From NCBI GenBank assembly GCA_030681375.1, contig JAUXWM010000013.1, positions 1-55,557 of the forward strand: DNA of 55,557 nucleotides, given 5' to 3'. The translations under genes were made by a program, and so were the position numbers. Below the pieces are notes generated by a model. The model made no database searches, was not told the origin of the DNA, and worked only from the letters and a program-made list of their open reading frames with translations. Origin of the DNA: Gallionella sp. GTDB lineage: Bacteria > Pseudomonadota > Gammaproteobacteria > Burkholderiales > Gallionellaceae. Each line of letters opens with the position of its first letter. Position 1 is the first letter of the stretch. Below are positions 1-7,399 of this stretch, in pieces.

Positions 1-75
1 GCCGCGATTCATGTTGTTATATTGCTTGCCGTGAAGCGGAGGCTCACGCCTTCAAAATAATTTCAAACCTGCACG
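1..75. repeat. Partial boundary repeat of the toxin-antitoxin array
   Basis: The stretch contains TTGCTTGCCGTGAAGCGG (about 23-40), like the right half of the repeat at 3579-3667 (TTGATTGCCCCGAAGCGG), and then AATTTCAAACCT (about 59-70), like the left edge of the repeat at 1827-1908. It may be the junction of two degenerate copies. The copy reaches the window edge, so its full extent is unknown. No gene is visible before the antitoxin that ends at 127. Confidence 0.4.
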
Positions 76-126
76 TATTCTTGATTCACTTCAGAAACCT
101 TATCGGCATGAACCCAAAATGGGACA

Positions 127-366
127 TTAGCCCAGACTGTCGAACTCTTCCGGCAAAACAGCGGGAACTTTGGACAATGCCAGATCAAAAGCGTTTCTTG
201 AACCTCTTTGCGCACGGGATGCGAGATATTTTTCCGTTGTTAGTGCTGCCACCTTTTCAGCAACTGCCGTGGCAATAAACTGATTGAGCGAGACTTTATC
301 TTCTTCGGCAACATTCCGTGCCATTTTATGCAAAGATTCTGGCAAACGAACACTGAGTACACTCAT
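127..366 (-). CDS. Ribbon-helix-helix antitoxin of a PIN toxin
   Basis: 79-aa protein opening with a short beta strand (SVLSVRLPESLHK) followed by two helices, the pattern of MetJ/Arc (RHH) or HicB-type DNA-binding antitoxins. The C-terminal half (about residues 45-79) is probably the toxin-binding tail. Its start overlaps the stop of the upstream PIN-domain gene by four bases, so the pair is a toxin-first operon on the minus strand. By family knowledge it neutralises the PIN RNase and represses the shared promoter. The exact family is not certain; the RHH fold is inferred from sequence pattern only. Confidence 0.75.
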   Translation of the reverse strand: MSVLSVRLPESLHKMARNVAEEDKVSLNQFIATAVAEKVAALTTEKYLASRAQRGSRNAFDLALSKVPAVLPEEFDSLG

Positions 367-770
367 AATTTATCCAATCTTCTTAAAAAATCACGCGGCG
401 TTTCAACCGCAAGTCCAAATCGTGTAACCGCAGGTACGAAATCCTTCAGATTCCAGGTAACGATCGTGGCATTTGCTTTCACCGCAAGTTCCAGAACATG
501 ATCATCCTGTGGGTCTCGCAGGACGGGGCGCCACAAATAAAATATTCCGTGTTTTTCAGCGATGCTGCAAAGATAATCGACCACCGCGTCCACATCCGAA
601 TAGCTCATCACCCCGTCACGCTTTAATACATCCTCGTATTCAAGCACCAATGGCGTTGATATATGCAATCGAAGCGGCGACCGGTCTATGATTTTCAGCA
701 GGCGGTGAGATGCGCCGAGAGACGATTTCATCGCTGAAACAAGTACGTTGGTGTCGAGAACGATATCCAT
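363..770 (-). CDS. PIN-domain toxin (VapC-like RNase, COG1569 type)
   Basis: 135 aa beginning MDIVLDTNVLVSAM, the first acidic strand of a PIN domain (D6 and the following N/V pattern). Further acidic residues follow: E45/E47 in LEYEDVL, the DPQDDHVLELA segment (about 86-96) and a final TWNLKDF (about 104-110). These form the metal site that cleaves RNA in this family. It resembles the group annotated as putative toxin component, PIN family, rather than classical VapC. The gene overlaps the RHH antitoxin at 127-366. It is the first of four minus-strand toxin-antitoxin modules here. Confidence 0.85.
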   Translation of the reverse strand: MDIVLDTNVLVSAMKSSLGASHRLLKIIDRSPLRLHISTPLVLEYEDVLKRDGVMSYSDVDAVVDYLCSIAEKHGIFYLWRPVLRDPQDDHVLELAVKANATIVTWNLKDFVPAVTRFGLAVETPRDFLRRLDKL

Positions 771-836
771 GGGTTGGTATTATATTCGCCACCACCTATA
801 AATCAATTGCAGCCGTGAAATTTTGAGTATGCCTGA

Positions 837-977
837 AATTTTATTGACTACACGAAGGGCGATTGGTGCCTTGTTTCCACCCACGAACGGCTGGTTTCTG
901 GCTACGAATTCACAGACTTGAAGGGCCGCAGCTGGCACACACTTGCCCATCAATTTTCATTATTGCACTACAAATAG
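837..977 (+). pseudogene. Possible decayed gene fragment
   Basis: Between the PIN module and MazF, frame +3 stays open for 46 codons up to TAG at 975-977 and reads like real protein (YTKGDWCLVSTHERLVSG, then FTDLKGRSWHTLAHQ). It has no start codon and begins just after a TGA. It lies on the opposite strand to the surrounding modules. No family is recognised. It may be the 3' remnant of a lost gene or chance. Confidence 0.25.
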
Positions 978-1029
978 CCTACGCTGGGATTTATCTGATA
1001 ATTTCTCGAGTTTCCGTATCCCGCCCCCT

Positions 1030-1401
1030 TCAGGCTAACTGAATAATCTGATTGAGCCGCTCGCACACATGCACGAAAAAGACATCATCCAGCCTAACTA
1101 GAGGATGGGGTTTCGCTAAACGCAACCGCCAGTCAAACGATTTAGGCTGGTGGCACAGCACATAACTGGTTTTGCCGGCTTTACGTCCCTTGGTATTTCC
1201 AGCCACGATGGCAAACGGGTTGTCCGCGTTGTATTCGGCAGTCGTCATCGGCAGGCCGATAACCAGCGAGGTTTTATCGTTAAAGGCACGCGGGGACAGC
1301 ACCAAAAAGGGATGAACGTCGCGCATTTCGCGCCCAACCTGTGGATTGCAATCAATCCAGATGATTTCCTGACGATCAGGCACCCAGGCGGCTTTTACCA
1401 T
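1030..1401 (-). CDS. mazF: MazF/PemK-family endoribonuclease toxin
   Basis: 123 aa with the PemK/MazF barrel pattern: an early IIWIDCNPQVGREMRDVHPFLV stretch split as strand-loop-strand (RPFLVLS-type motif), a TAEYNADNPFAI segment and the SYVLCHQPKSFDWR strand, typical of the chromosomal MazF clade. By family knowledge it is a ribosome-independent, sequence-specific mRNA interferase. Its start overlaps the MazE stop by seven bases, so the two genes are translationally coupled in antitoxin-first order. Length is slightly above the usual ~110 aa. Confidence 0.88.
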   Translation of the reverse strand: MVKAAWVPDRQEIIWIDCNPQVGREMRDVHPFLVLSPRAFNDKTSLVIGLPMTTAEYNADNPFAIVAGNTKGRKAGKTSYVLCHQPKSFDWRLRLAKPHPLVRLDDVFFVHVCERLNQIIQLA

Positions 1402-1649
1402 TTTTCCGCACCGACGCTTAGCGAGGATTGCATCGCTTCGCCGCCGTGCCGTCCCGGATCAAAAGCGGCTAACCGTTGTTCCAGCGTTAGCGGCATGTCT
1501 TGAACGGGCGCAATGGTGATCAGACCTTCTGAAACCGAGATGCGAACGCGCTGGTGGACATGCAAATGCGCTTCGCGCGCAATCGCAGCGGGAAGACGTA
1601 CGCCCAGATTGTTTCCCCATTGTTTTAAATCCAGCATTACTTCAGTCAT
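1395..1649 (-). CDS. mazE: MazE-family AbrB/SpoVT antitoxin
   Basis: 84 aa. Residues 1-50 form a swapped-hairpin AbrB domain (LKQWGNNLGVRLPAAIA, then the strand VRISVSEGLITIAP), typical of MazE/PemI. The C-terminal tail from about residue 52 to 84 is the expected MazF-binding extension. The gene precedes and overlaps mazF. A GGAGAG-like ribosome site lies just upstream of the ATG (complement of 1656-1663). By family knowledge it binds its own promoter and neutralises MazF. Confidence 0.88.
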   Translation of the reverse strand: MTEVMLDLKQWGNNLGVRLPAAIAREAHLHVHQRVRISVSEGLITIAPVQDMPLTLEQRLAAFDPGRHGGEAMQSSLSVGAEKW

Positions 1650-1826
1650 GCTCTCTCTCCTGCACTATGTTTAGACTAAAGTATAAACATTGATATTCAT
1701 TTAAGCAATGGCCGTGTCAAGCAACGTCTTTGAGCTGTTCGCTTTCCGCAGAGTGCGGCATGGAGTTTTCATTGAATATAGTGATCCATAGATATCTATA
1801 TTGACAGCTCGCGACTGTCAGCTTTC

Positions 1827-1908
1827 TTGCTGCAAATTTCAAACCTCAACGGACTGCTGATGGCACCTTGGAGATGGTTGACTCTGCAAACTGCCTGCCG
1901 TAAAGCTG
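1827..1908. repeat. Boundary repeat between TA modules
   Basis: Starts TTGCTGCAAATTTCAAACCTC, contains GATGGCACCTTG, and ends near CTGCCGTAAAGCTG. It aligns over about 85 bases with the copy at 3579-3667 and partly with 2754-2825. It lies in the 334-base gap between the MazEF and TumE/TumA-like modules. Nothing else is recognised in that gap. Confidence 0.5.
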
Positions 1909-1983
1909 CTTATCGTGGAATTTGCTAAGTTCAGGACACAGGCAATTCACAGCAATCATTTTTTTGGTGTATGCCTGTGTAAT

Positions 1984-2331
1984 TCAATTCAAGCTAACTG
2001 TTGCCTGAACAGAGTCATATAGTGTCCTGATTCCTTGAGCATCCCGTTCAATCAATCCAGCAGCAGTAAGCGCTTCCACATCAGTGTGTACTCTTTTGTA
2101 ATCACGATTAAGAGCGCGTGCCAAAGTAGCCACATTTTTTTCTTGATGACGATGCAGGTGCTTGAGAATTTCCAGGCGCTTTTGTGACAGGGTCGCCATC
2201 ATGGCATCTAGGCTGAAAAAAGATAGGTGACGTTCTTCCACTTTCTGGCCGTTCTCCAATCGTTTCCAGGCATCAATGAAACGCGTTCCCATGTCATCAA
2301 TATCACCAACATGCAATTTAACTTCGTTCAT
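1984..2331 (-). CDS. TumA-like winged-helix antitoxin
   Basis: 115 aa with a winged helix-turn-helix at about residues 45-100 (LSQKRLEILKHLHRH, then VATLARALNRDYKRVHTDV), the pattern of the HVO_A0114-type regulators found as antitoxins of TumE toxins. It overlaps the upstream TumE gene by four bases (2328-2331), giving a toxin-first operon. It likely binds the toxin and the promoter. Function is inferred from the pairing. Confidence 0.75.
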   Translation of the reverse strand: MNEVKLHVGDIDDMGTRFIDAWKRLENGQKVEERHLSFFSLDAMMATLSQKRLEILKHLHRHQEKNVATLARALNRDYKRVHTDVEALTAAGLIERDAQGIRTLYDSVQATVSLN

Positions 2332-2615
2332 TCTTTGCTCCTTTTCTTGGCAACATCACTCAGAAAATCTGCGACAAGCTGTTCAACTGTCGTAAATAAA
2401 TAGGCCTCTTCAACTTCGCCAATGTGTTTGTGATCACCTTTGCCGCGCTCGTTGTCATACCCAACGATTCGTGTGCCGGGCGAGCCATAAAACAAGCTGT
2501 ATTTCAGCGTGTGGTTACTACCGGCAACAGCCCCTGACAATTCCCATATCGTCATTTCAATAATTGAACCATCAGGGTTAACAGCCTTGTCGTGGAATGC
2601 GAGATGAGATTTCAT
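2328..2615 (-). CDS. TumE-family toxin (DUF6516)
   Basis: 95 aa from the preferred ATG at 2615 (MKSHLAFHDKAVN); an upstream in-frame ATG at 2654 is possible but adds residues unlike the family. The hallmark is VGYDNERGKGDHKHIG at about residues 56-71, followed by a helix-rich C-terminus, as in DUF6516/TumE proteins. Family knowledge: TumE is the toxic partner of a type II system with TumA. The gene overlaps its antitoxin. Its mode of action is not visible from sequence. Confidence 0.78.
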   Translation of the reverse strand: MKSHLAFHDKAVNPDGSIIEMTIWELSGAVAGSNHTLKYSLFYGSPGTRIVGYDNERGKGDHKHIGEVEEAYLFTTVEQLVADFLSDVAKKRSKE

Positions 2616-2753
2616 AATATGGCGCAGGTTGCCATAAATAATCGGAGGGGTCAATATTTATTTCGTGCGTGTTATTTCGTGCGTTCAAATAACGCATGGG
2701 CTGATATTTGACCTCAATACACACATTTATTCCGGTCCCGAATAACCGCTTTA

Positions 2754-2825
2754 TGGCTGACAATTCTCAGACCTTGCCATCCGGTTATGGCACCTTGTCG
2801 CACACGGTGACACAGTATTGCAAGT
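2754..2825. repeat. Boundary repeat between TA modules
   Basis: Contains GACAATTCTCAGACCTTG and GCCATCCGGTTATGGCACC, the latter nearly identical to the copy at 3579-3667 (GCCATCCGGTTATATGGCAC). GCCAT and ATGGC form a small hairpin. It lies in the ~318-base gap between TumE and BrnA; nothing else is recognised there. Confidence 0.5.
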
Positions 2826-2933
2826 CAGAGGACCGACATTCATTTTTTTAGATTAGGCAATTTATTTTCCCGTGCCGATCTCACCGAAACTGACGTTGCT
2901 GCATAGACTGCGTCAGTAAATATGCAGGAATAA

Positions 2934-3200
2934 TCAGTGGTTGTGCAACTTCTCTTGAAGCCACACCTTGATAAGCGACTGGTAAGGCACATCACGAGAA
3001 TTCGCAGCGGCTTTAATGGAATCCAGAAGATGCTGGGGCAATCGCAGCGAAATCGTTTTTGTTGTAGGCTTCAAGTTAGGCAATACGACCTTTCTAGCCT
3101 TCGTCCAGTCCAAATAATCCGTTGAATCCTCTCGACTCCAAAAGGCTTGTTCTTCTGCCTCATTAGCAAATTTCGGAATCGGTTTAAGTTGCTTGTTCAT
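2934..3200 (-). CDS. brnA: BrnA-family CopG antitoxin
   Basis: 88 aa. The N-terminal half holds the conserved EAEEQAFWSREDSTDYLDW segment of the BrnA/CopG group and the C-terminal half a ribbon-helix-helix (TKTISLRLPQHLLDSIKAAA). By family knowledge it dimerises through the RHH, binds its promoter and wraps BrnT. The start overlaps the BrnT stop by 17 bases, so the pair is toxin-first, as in known brnTA operons. Confidence 0.85.
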   Translation of the reverse strand: MNKQLKPIPKFANEAEEQAFWSREDSTDYLDWTKARKVVLPNLKPTTKTISLRLPQHLLDSIKAAANSRDVPYQSLIKVWLQEKLHNH

Positions 3201-3483
3201 AATTCATACGCTCCTTCTTGTGCATGTCTCTGGCCGAAATCACCCGAATCTTTTCATCGGCATTACGTAATGTGAAAGTGATATGTAATGTACGCCCATC
3301 GTCTGTCTTGCCTAATGCGTGAAAGCGTGTCTCACCTTGACTGTGTTTTATATCTTCAAGCAGCAAAAGCGGTTCGTTAAAAAATATTTGCTCCGTTTCA
3401 GCCATTGAAACGCCGTGTTTTTCGTTTTTACGGGTGTTTCCTTCATCCCAGTCAAAACTGGATATTTTGGTCAAATCGATCAT
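3184..3483 (-). CDS. brnT: BrnT-family RNase toxin
   Basis: 99 aa with the BrnT/DUF497 signature: SSFDWDEGNTRKNEKHGVS at the N-terminus, the EQIFFNEPLLLLED strand, GETRFHALGKTDDGRTLHI, and IRVISARDMHKKERMNYE at the C-terminus. Family knowledge: BrnT has a RelE-like fold and cleaves RNA, halting translation. The pair is the fourth minus-strand toxin-antitoxin module in 3.5 kb. Confidence 0.9.
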   Translation of the reverse strand: MIDLTKISSFDWDEGNTRKNEKHGVSMAETEQIFFNEPLLLLEDIKHSQGETRFHALGKTDDGRTLHITFTLRNADEKIRVISARDMHKKERMNYEQAT

Positions 3484-3578
3484 ATTTGTATATTATGGAA
3501 ACATACAATAAAAGGCAAGGACCTTATTGTGAGGGCAGAAATTATCGTCATGGTTTCAAGTCACGAAGGGCTGCTTTA

Positions 3579-3667
3579 TTGCTGTAAATTGTAAACCTCG
3601 CCATCCGGTTATATGGCACATTGTACTCAGTCAGCTTATCGAATTGATTGCCCCGAAGCGGTCGCTC
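3579..3667. repeat. Boundary repeat upstream of the BrnTA module
   Basis: Starts TTGCTGTAAATTGTAAACCTC, contains GCCATCCGGTTATATGGCAC and ends TTGATTGCCCCGAAGCGGTC. This is the best preserved copy. The left half matches 1827-1908, the middle 2754-2825 and the right end about 23-40. Confidence 0.55.
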
Positions 3668-3992
3668 AAAAAATTAATTGAGACTAGGCGGCGTGATCGT
3701 CTGCGATGGCCGATTATGCAGGAGCTTTTCATGGGAAGCAGTCTGGTCGGCAGCAAGTCATAGGTCAAAATTTGGAAAGCAAGTGGAACTTTTACCCCAT
3801 TTTAACTGGCTTGTTTGGAGCATTATAGGCAGCGGGTTTACGAGCGTCACAGGTGGCCGCTTTCACCAGAATACGCACAAGTCGAACAAATAAGCGCGAT
3901 GCTGCACCCTGATCAGCTGGAAATAAAGTGCGTACGGGAATAGGTGTGGCGGTATTTGGTTGTCATTCAGGCTGTCGGACAACGGCGGAAGC
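3668..3992. other. Stretch without a recognisable gene
   Basis: About 325 bases between the last boundary repeat and tRNA-Arg. A 71-codon open frame at 3678-3893 has no convincing ribosome site or family pattern and is not called as a gene. The 236 bases between the tRNA and the next gene (4068-4303) also show nothing beyond a probable tRNA promoter region. Confidence 0.5.
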
Positions 3993-4067
3993 TGGTGTCC
4001 TCGAGTGGAATCGAACCACTAATTGCCCCTTAGGAGGGGGCGGTTATATCCATTTAACTACGAGGAC
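3993..4067 (-). tRNA. tRNA-Arg (anticodon CCT)
   Basis: On the minus strand the sequence folds as a full cloverleaf: acceptor GTCCTCG/CGAGGAC, D arm GTTA...TAAC, anticodon stem GCCCC/GGGGC with loop CTCCTAA (anticodon CCT), T arm AGTGG TTCGATT CCACT, discriminator A and encoded CCA. It sits beside the toxin-antitoxin array; such tRNA 3' ends are common integration targets, but no duplicated 3' end was seen in the window. Confidence 0.96.
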
Positions 4068-4303
4068 AGCGGCGCGCATTCTACCGGAAATACGCTGTAA
4101 TCTAAACCCTCACGCTGGTATCATGCGCGCCTGCCGCTAGAAGAGGGTCGCAGCGGGTCGTCTTGAAGGCGCGCGGATGAAGGGGGGCGCGAAACGGCCA
4201 TCTGGCTGAGCGAACTGCCGGGCAGGCTGAATTGCCGAAATACGCGTCGCTTGAGAGAAATTGTTGAAGATTCGCGGAAATTAACCGCTGGAGGAAAGTT
4301 TTA

Positions 4304-4738
4304 ATGTTGGCACGTATCAATATATTTGTTGCATGGTTTCTGATTCCGCAGACGCTCACCATGGGTTGGGTGGCGGCGATCGGACGCATCGTGCTGGAGT
4401 TGCTCGGTGTCAATACCTACGAGGGTGATATTCCGGGTCGCATTGTCGGTGCGTTGTTGCTATTGGCTGCGGTATATCTGGTGCTGCATTTTCGCGGTTC
4501 CCTGCCTCCGGAGGGCAAGCCGGAAGGCAAGGGTTTCCGGTTTGGCCATCGTTTACTGCTCGCGGCCAACATGCTGGCCGCGCTGTTCATTATTTTCCAA
4601 TTCACGCATCTGCTGATTGATAACCGCGATCTCTACCTTGTGCTGGATGGCTTTACCAACGCATTCGGCGTCTGGACCATGGCCCTCTGGGTCGTGGGAT
4701 TCTCTTTTATTTATCAATCAGCACTTCCTAAAAAGTAA
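4304..4738 (+). CDS. Hypothetical membrane protein, four segments
   Basis: 144 aa with hydrophobic segments at about residues 3-25, 46-62, 86-104 and 118-138. The ATG follows GGAGGAAAG with good spacing. No catalytic motif is visible and no family is recognised. It ends three bases before uup and the two are likely co-transcribed, which does not by itself suggest a function. Confidence 0.75.
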   Translation: MLARINIFVAWFLIPQTLTMGWVAAIGRIVLELLGVNTYEGDIPGRIVGALLLLAAVYLVLHFRGSLPPEGKPEGKGFRFGHRLLLAANMLAALFIIFQFTHLLIDNRDLYLVLDGFTNAFGVWTMALWVVGFSFIYQSALPKK

Positions 4739-4741
4739 CTC

Positions 4742-6649
4742 ATGCCATACATCACACTAGACAAAGCCAGCCTCGCCTTCGGTCACGTAGCACTGCTCGA
4801 TCATGCCGATTTTCAACTCGATGAGGGCGAACGTGTCGGACTGATCGGGCGCAACGGCGGCGGCAAGTCCAGCATGATGCGCGTGCTCGCCGGTCAGGGT
4901 ACGCTGGATGACGGCTTGTTGTGGCGTCAGCCTTCCGCGCGGATCTGTTACGTCAGTCAGGAACCGGTGTTGGATGCCGACGATAGCGTGTTCGATGCGG
5001 TGGCCAAGGGTTTGGGAAAATTGCAAAAACTGTTGCACGATTATCATCATGTATCGCATCAGCTCGGTGAGCCGGACGCGGATTACGACACCCTGCTGGA
5101 AGAAATGCAGCATTTGCAGACACAGCTCGAAGCGGAGGATGGCTGGTCAGTTCAGGCGCGCATCGAGACTGCCATTGCCAAGCTGGATCTGGATGCCGAC
5201 AAGCGCGTCGGTGATCTGTCCGGCGGGCAGCGCAAACGCGTGGCGCTGGCGCAGGCGCTGGTGGCCGAGCCGGATGTGCTGATTCTGGACGAACCGACCA
5301 ATCATCTGGATTTTGCTTCGATCGAATGGCTGGAAGGTCTGCTGAATAATTTTGTCGGCAGCGTATTGTTCGTCACCCATGACCGGCGCTTTCTGGATAA
5401 CGTCGCTACCCGTATCGTCGAACTGGATCGCGGCAAACTGGCCGGATTCCCCGGTAATTTCACCGCCTATCTGGCCATCAAGGAACGCATGCTGAGCGAT
5501 GAGGCTGTGGTGAATGCCAAGTTTGACAAGGTGCTTGCTCAGGAAGAGGTGTGGATACGTCAGGGTGTCAAGGCGCGCCGCACGCGCAATGAAGGTCGCG
5601 TGCTGCGTCTGGAGCAACTGCGTCGCGACCGTGCGGCACGTCGCGAGAAAGTCGGCAAGGTTGAGATGACCGTAGATACCGGAGAGCGTTCCGGCAAGCT
5701 GGTCGCTGAGCTGTCCAATGTGAGCAAGGGCTATGGCGGACGCACGCTGATTAACGACTTTTCCTGCCGCATCCAGCGCGGCGATAAGATCGGCCTGCTG
5801 GGACCCAACGGTGCGGGCAAGAGCACGCTGCTCAAGCTCATTCTGGGGGACATAGAAGCGGATTCGGGCGAAGTTAAACTCGGCACTAAAATGTCGGTCG
5901 CCTATTTCGATCAGTTGCGTGAACAGCTCGATGAAAACATGACGCTGGCCGATACTATCAGCCAGGGGTCGGATTTCGTCGAAATCGGCGGTCAGCAGAA
6001 ACATGTCATCAGCTATCTGGGTGACTTTTTGTTTCCGCCGGAACGTGCCCGTTCACCGGTAAAAAGCTGTTCGGGCGGCGAGCGCAATCGTCTGCTGCTG
6101 GCTAGATTATTCACCCAGCCTGCCAACGTGCTGGTGCTGGATGAGCCGACCAACGATCTCGATATCGAGACGCTGGAACTGCTCGAAGAGTTGCTGGCGC
6201 AATATGATGGCACGCTGTTCCTGGTCAGCCATGACCGTACCTTCCTGGACAATGTCGTCACTCAGGTGATTGCGTTCGAAGGTGATGGCAAACTGGTGGA
6301 ATACGTCGGCGGCTATGAAGACTGGGTGCGCGTGAAGAAGTACCAGGAAAGCGTCGCGCTTGCCAAGCCAGTCGTTTCCACACCGCCGCGCGCGGCTGCC
6401 GCACCGGCTGAAAAACCGAAGGCCGCCAGCAAGCTCAATTACAAGGAAGCGCGCGAACTGGAAGAGCTGCCCAAACGCGTTGAAATTCTGGAGCAGGAGC
6501 AGATCGACATTGCCGCGCATCTGGCGGATGGCACGATATTCCGCAATGATGCCAAACGCGCCAAGCAATTGCAGGCTCGCAATGAGGAAATCGAAACGGA
6601 AGTGCTGGCGACAATGGCGCGCTGGGAAGAGTTGGAAAAGCGCAGCTGA
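4742..6649 (+). CDS. uup: ABC-F family ATPase Uup
   Basis: 635 aa, cytosolic, no membrane segment. Two ABC domains: Walker A GLIGRNGGGKSS (about 34-45) with signature LSGGQRKRVALA (about 159-170) and Walker B LILDEPTNHLD; second Walker A GLLGPNGAGKST (about 352) with CSGGERNRLLLARL and LVLDEPTNDLD. After the second domain come a linker rich in A/P/K and a C-terminal coiled coil (about 565-635), the DNA-binding end typical of Uup. Family knowledge: Uup acts on branched DNA and ribosome-associated processes and limits precise transposon excision. It starts just after the membrane protein gene. Confidence 0.93.
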   Translation: MPYITLDKASLAFGHVALLDHADFQLDEGERVGLIGRNGGGKSSMMRVLAGQGTLDDGLLWRQPSARICYVSQEPVLDADDSVFDAVAKGLGKLQKLLHDYHHVSHQLGEPDADYDTLLEEMQHLQTQLEAEDGWSVQARIETAIAKLDLDADKRVGDLSGGQRKRVALAQALVAEPDVLILDEPTNHLDFASIEWLEGLLNNFVGSVLFVTHDRRFLDNVATRIVELDRGKLAGFPGNFTAYLAIKERMLSDEAVVNAKFDKVLAQEEVWIRQGVKARRTRNEGRVLRLEQLRRDRAARREKVGKVEMTVDTGERSGKLVAELSNVSKGYGGRTLINDFSCRIQRGDKIGLLGPNGAGKSTLLKLILGDIEADSGEVKLGTKMSVAYFDQLREQLDENMTLADTISQGSDFVEIGGQQKHVISYLGDFLFPPERARSPVKSCSGGERNRLLLARLFTQPANVLVLDEPTNDLDIETLELLEELLAQYDGTLFLVSHDRTFLDNVVTQVIAFEGDGKLVEYVGGYEDWVRVKKYQESVALAKPVVSTPPRAAAAPAEKPKAASKLNYKEARELEELPKRVEILEQEQIDIAAHLADGTIFRNDAKRAKQLQARNEEIETEVLATMARWEELEKRS

Positions 6650-6676
6650 GCCTGTACGCTGTGCTGATGTCTTAAG

Positions 6677-6697
6677 TGAACGTAAAGTTAACGTTCA
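6677..6697. promoter_or_regulatory. Palindromic putative enhancer site
   Basis: A perfect 7-bp inverted repeat, TGAACGT then ACGTTCA, with a seven-base spacer (AAAGTTA). Its centre is about 84 bases upstream of the -24 element at 6770. It contains GTTAACG, shared with the palindromes at 8796-8841 in front of the second sigma-54 promoter. It is a candidate binding site for the regulator at 7400-8785. Confidence 0.55.
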
Positions 6698-6769
6698 TTA
6701 TTGACGATGCAATCTATAATGAGAGTCTGATATAGCGTTAGTTGATTGATTAATAAGGATTGTAATTTC

Positions 6770-6785
6770 TGGCATGGTTGTTGCT
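6770..6785 (+). promoter_or_regulatory. Sigma-54 promoter (-24/-12)
   Basis: TGGCATGGTTGTTGCT fits the RpoN consensus (TGGCAC, five bases, TTGCW) with GG and GC at correct spacing. It lies about 60 bases upstream of the exported repeat protein. It is identical in 15 of 16 positions to the promoter at 8904-8919. Confidence 0.8.
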
Positions 6786-6846
6786 AATATTATTGCACAG
6801 GCGGACACGGTGTATCGCCATAAACCAATAGTAAGGAGTAGCAATC

Positions 6847-7221
6847 ATGAAACTGAACAAATTTGCTTTAACATTAACCGTTGCAGCCATGCTGCCTAGC
6901 TTTGCCCACGCGGGTGTGGACGCGGTTGTTGCCAGCTTTGAACGTGATCTGCAAGGCGGGGCTGCCATCGAATCTACGGTGCTTGCCGGAGCGGGGGCAG
7001 CGGACCCGCTGGTAAGTGCGCTCAATACGGCGTTGAACGGAACACGCGATCCTGTATTGGCAAGTTTCGAGCGGGATTTGTACCGTGTGCCGACCATAAC
7101 GCCAACCGTGATGCTGGCAGCTGAGATCGACCCGTTGACGCGTGCGGTCAATGTCGCCCTGCAGAGCAGCCCATCGGTCATGCAAGCCACCGCTACATCA
7201 GGCTATCGTCGCGGTTGTTAA
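6847..7221 (+). CDS. Small exported protein with two ~40-aa repeats
   Basis: 124 aa. Residues 1-22 form a signal peptide (Lys-rich start, hydrophobic core, AHA before the predicted cleavage). The mature part is two tandem repeats, about residues 25-64 and 68-106, each opening with D-x-V-x-ASFERDL and closing with DPL followed by a helix of A-N-x-AL type. A single Cys ends the protein. SD AAGGAG lies upstream of the ATG. No family is recognised. The gene is alone between a sigma-54 promoter and a terminator, so it is probably regulated by the convergently placed enhancer-binding protein. Function unknown; periplasmic or surface location is inferred. Confidence 0.8.
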   Translation: MKLNKFALTLTVAAMLPSFAHAGVDAVVASFERDLQGGAAIESTVLAGAGAADPLVSALNTALNGTRDPVLASFERDLYRVPTITPTVMLAAEIDPLTRAVNVALQSSPSVMQATATSGYRRGC

Positions 7222-7230
7222 TGGGACTGG

Positions 7231-7259
7231 CCGCAAGCTGGGTATGGCTCAGCTTGCGG
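7231..7259 (+). other. Hairpin after the exported protein gene
   Basis: CCGCAAGCTG and CAGCTTGCGG are perfect complements around a short loop, ten bases downstream of the stop codon. No T run follows, so it may stabilise the transcript 3' end rather than terminate. Confidence 0.5.
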
Positions 7260-7320
7260 TTCTGAATGAGCGTGGATAATTCCGCTCAATCACCGCGCTG
7301 ATCTACGTGATCTCCCCCTT

Positions 7321-7347
7321 AGGCATCCTTTCCGGATGCCTTTTTTT
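7321..7347 (+). terminator. Rho-independent terminator
   Basis: AGGCATCC and GGATGCCT form an eight-base stem with a five-base loop, followed by seven T. It ends the transcript of the exported repeat protein and stands tail to tail with the regulator gene ending at 7400. Confidence 0.85.
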
Positions 7348-7399
7348 ATCGCCACAGCTCATGCACAACGAAAACCGTCGGGCGTAGAAACGCGACAGC

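Noticed and set aside
1827..3667. Integron attC sites between TA modules
   Set aside because: The repeats lack the RYYYAAC/GTTRRRY cores and the long inverted structure of attC. GCTAAC sequences near mazF and TumA stops are inside coding sequence.
3678..3893. 71-codon frame before tRNA-Arg
   Set aside because: No ribosome site, unusual residue composition and no similarity recognised; kept as a gene-free stretch.
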